This document shows positions 63,266-64,000 of a stretch of DNA of 64,000 nt, piece after piece; the first letter of the stretch is position 1; each line of letters begins with the position of its first letter. The stretch comes from CAIXSC01 sp046349915. GTDB taxonomy: Bacteria; Planctomycetota; Planctomycetia; Pirellulales; Pirellulaceae. The notes under the pieces were generated by a model that did no database searches, was not told where the DNA came from, and was given only the letters and a program-made list of their open reading frames with translations. Where the stretch lies: assembly GCA_046349915.1 (NCBI GenBank), contig JAXMBL010000005.1, positions 186,001 through 250,000 on the forward strand, in the 5' to 3' direction. The translations under genes and the position numbers were made by a program.

Positions 63266-64000
63266 GGGGCAGCCTCCTTCGGCGGTGGTGACGAGATTTT
63301 CAGCGGAACGCCCGCCCCTGTGGCATCGCAGAATCTCAACTGAAACGTCCAGTTGTTCGGCACGGCGGGATCGGCGTGCTGTGGACCTTGGCAGATCTTG
63401 ACCAGCAAGCGGTTTGTGCCGGACTGAAGCTGTACGGGAACCATGAAGCGGTCGAGCCGAGTTCCATTCAGCCATTGCTTGCGTGCGAGTACTTTGTCGC
63501 CGTTGATCCACACCGTCAAGTTATCATCAGCGCTGCAACGCAACTGACACGCCACCGGTTTGTCCAAAACCAACTCCGAGTACGCATAACCGACCGCCTC
63601 ACGCGCCGCTGCCAACGCACGAATCAAGTCGACTTGCCCCAACGGGTCTTCCGTGGCGTGCGTTTTCCAACTAACCGAGTTCTGCCCAACGCCCGCGAAT
63701 ACCTGGTCCAGTTTGACCGTTCTCTCGGGCTCATACTGGTTCTCGAATCCCGAGGTTCCAGGTGCGTCAAAGGGGCCTACCAGATGCCAACGAGTTACGA
63801 AGCCGAGACGTGAAATTGGATCGACTTGCTCGCCAAGTTCCCGGAGTTTCTTCGCGGCCAACAAGACTTGGTCGCTCTCGCGAGCATGGATGAAGGCCAG
63901 GCGATATTGGACCAGAGCGTCGTCTCGGCGGCGCTTTTCGCGGGCGAGTCCATCTCCTTCACGGATCGTCGCCGAAACGGCATCGCCGCGAAACTCTGGG
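63262..64000 (-). CDS. C-terminal part of a secreted-type protein with a carbohydrate-binding-like fold (5' end outside window)
   Basis: The frame is open from the right edge to a TGA at 63262-63264, giving about 245 residues. The visible N-terminal part is helical and charged (GDGLAREKRRRDDALVQYRL, then AAKKLRELGEQVDP). It is followed by a beta-rich domain, RWHLVGPFDAPGTSGFENQY, LQVDL-type strands, CQLRCSADDNLTVWINGDKV and MVPVQLQSGTNRLLVKICQG. This resembles the galactose-binding-like domain often found beside PQQ-propeller proteins in planctomycetes. It is the upstream gene of an operon with the propeller protein. Confidence 0.8.
   Translation of the reverse strand, partial: PEFRGDAVSATIREGDGLAREKRRRDDALVQYRLAFIHARESDQVLLAAKKLRELGEQVDPISRLGFVTRWHLVGPFDAPGTSGFENQYEPERTVKLDQVFAGVGQNSVSWKTHATEDPLGQVDLIRALAAAREAVGYAYSELVLDKPVACQLRCSADDNLTVWINGDKVLARKQWLNGTRLDRFMVPVQLQSGTNRLLVKICQGPQHADPAVPNNWTFQLRFCDATGAGVPLKISSPPPKEAAP

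Overview
The window looks like chromosomal DNA of a planctomycete, probably from the Pirellulales side of the phylum. The evidence is the family content: secreted giants with the planctomycete-type N-terminal LESRRLLA/DRRELLA motif, a PSD1 (PSCyt1-DUF1549-DUF1553) protein with a DUF1501 partner, a DUF1080 protein, several Tat-exported sugar-isomerase-like and amidohydrolase proteins, a PQQ-type beta-propeller protein, and very large WD40 and SdrD-B proteins. No rRNA, tRNA, CRISPR array, transposase or phage gene was recognised. The window cuts a gene at each end.

Layout. 1-8.5 kb: the tail of a PurM-like protein, then two divergent secreted proteins, one with SdrD-B and calcium-binding repeats and one combining thioredoxin-like, cyclophilin-like and dockerin parts. 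8.4-10.2 kb: a minus-strand set, J-protein, rnpA, yidD. 10.3-17.6 kb: one 2421-residue WD40 protein. 17.7-21.0 kb: a divergent three-gene Mn/Zn ABC importer whose permease carries a DtxR/MntR-type regulator as its C-terminal half. 21.4-26.7 kb: a PSD1/DUF1501 pair split by a six-unit repeat array. 26.7-31.8 kb: ndk, an esterase, small membrane and unknown proteins, a second tandem repeat array and a CHAD protein. 31.8-39.1 kb: pstS-pstC-pstA-pstB on the minus strand, with a PHO-box-like element upstream of pstS. 39.3-44.6 kb: rsgA, an acetyltransferase, a pair of M16 peptidases and a secreted unknown. 44.85-49.8 kb: promoter, Ile/Val-rich leader peptide, attenuator, cimA and valS. 50-52.7 kb: an AztD-like zinc chaperone candidate facing a COG0523 GTPase. 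53-64 kb: ilvD, DUF1080, two sugar-isomerase-like proteins, cardiolipin synthase, an HI0933-type flavoprotein, an amidohydrolase, a PQQ-propeller protein and a cut-off upstream partner.

The strongest regulatory find is the cimA-valS leader at 44857-45075. A promoter, a 31-codon leader peptide with adjacent Val-Val and Ile-Ile codons, an antiterminator segment that overlaps the leader stop codon and a U-tailed terminator lie in the order of a classic transcription attenuator. They precede the first enzyme of the citramalate route to isoleucine and valyl-tRNA synthetase.

The second theme is a rich set of small hairpin repeats, at least six families, most of them just downstream of stop codons. 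Several keep their stems through compensatory base changes and occur in inverted pairs, as REP/BIME elements do. In one family the repeat itself supplies the TAG stop codon of the preceding gene, at two separate loci.

Other points worth attention are the permease-regulator fusion, the pst operon that ends in a CHAD (polyphosphate-binding) gene rather than phoU, and the zinc-related gene pair preceded by a perfect inverted repeat.
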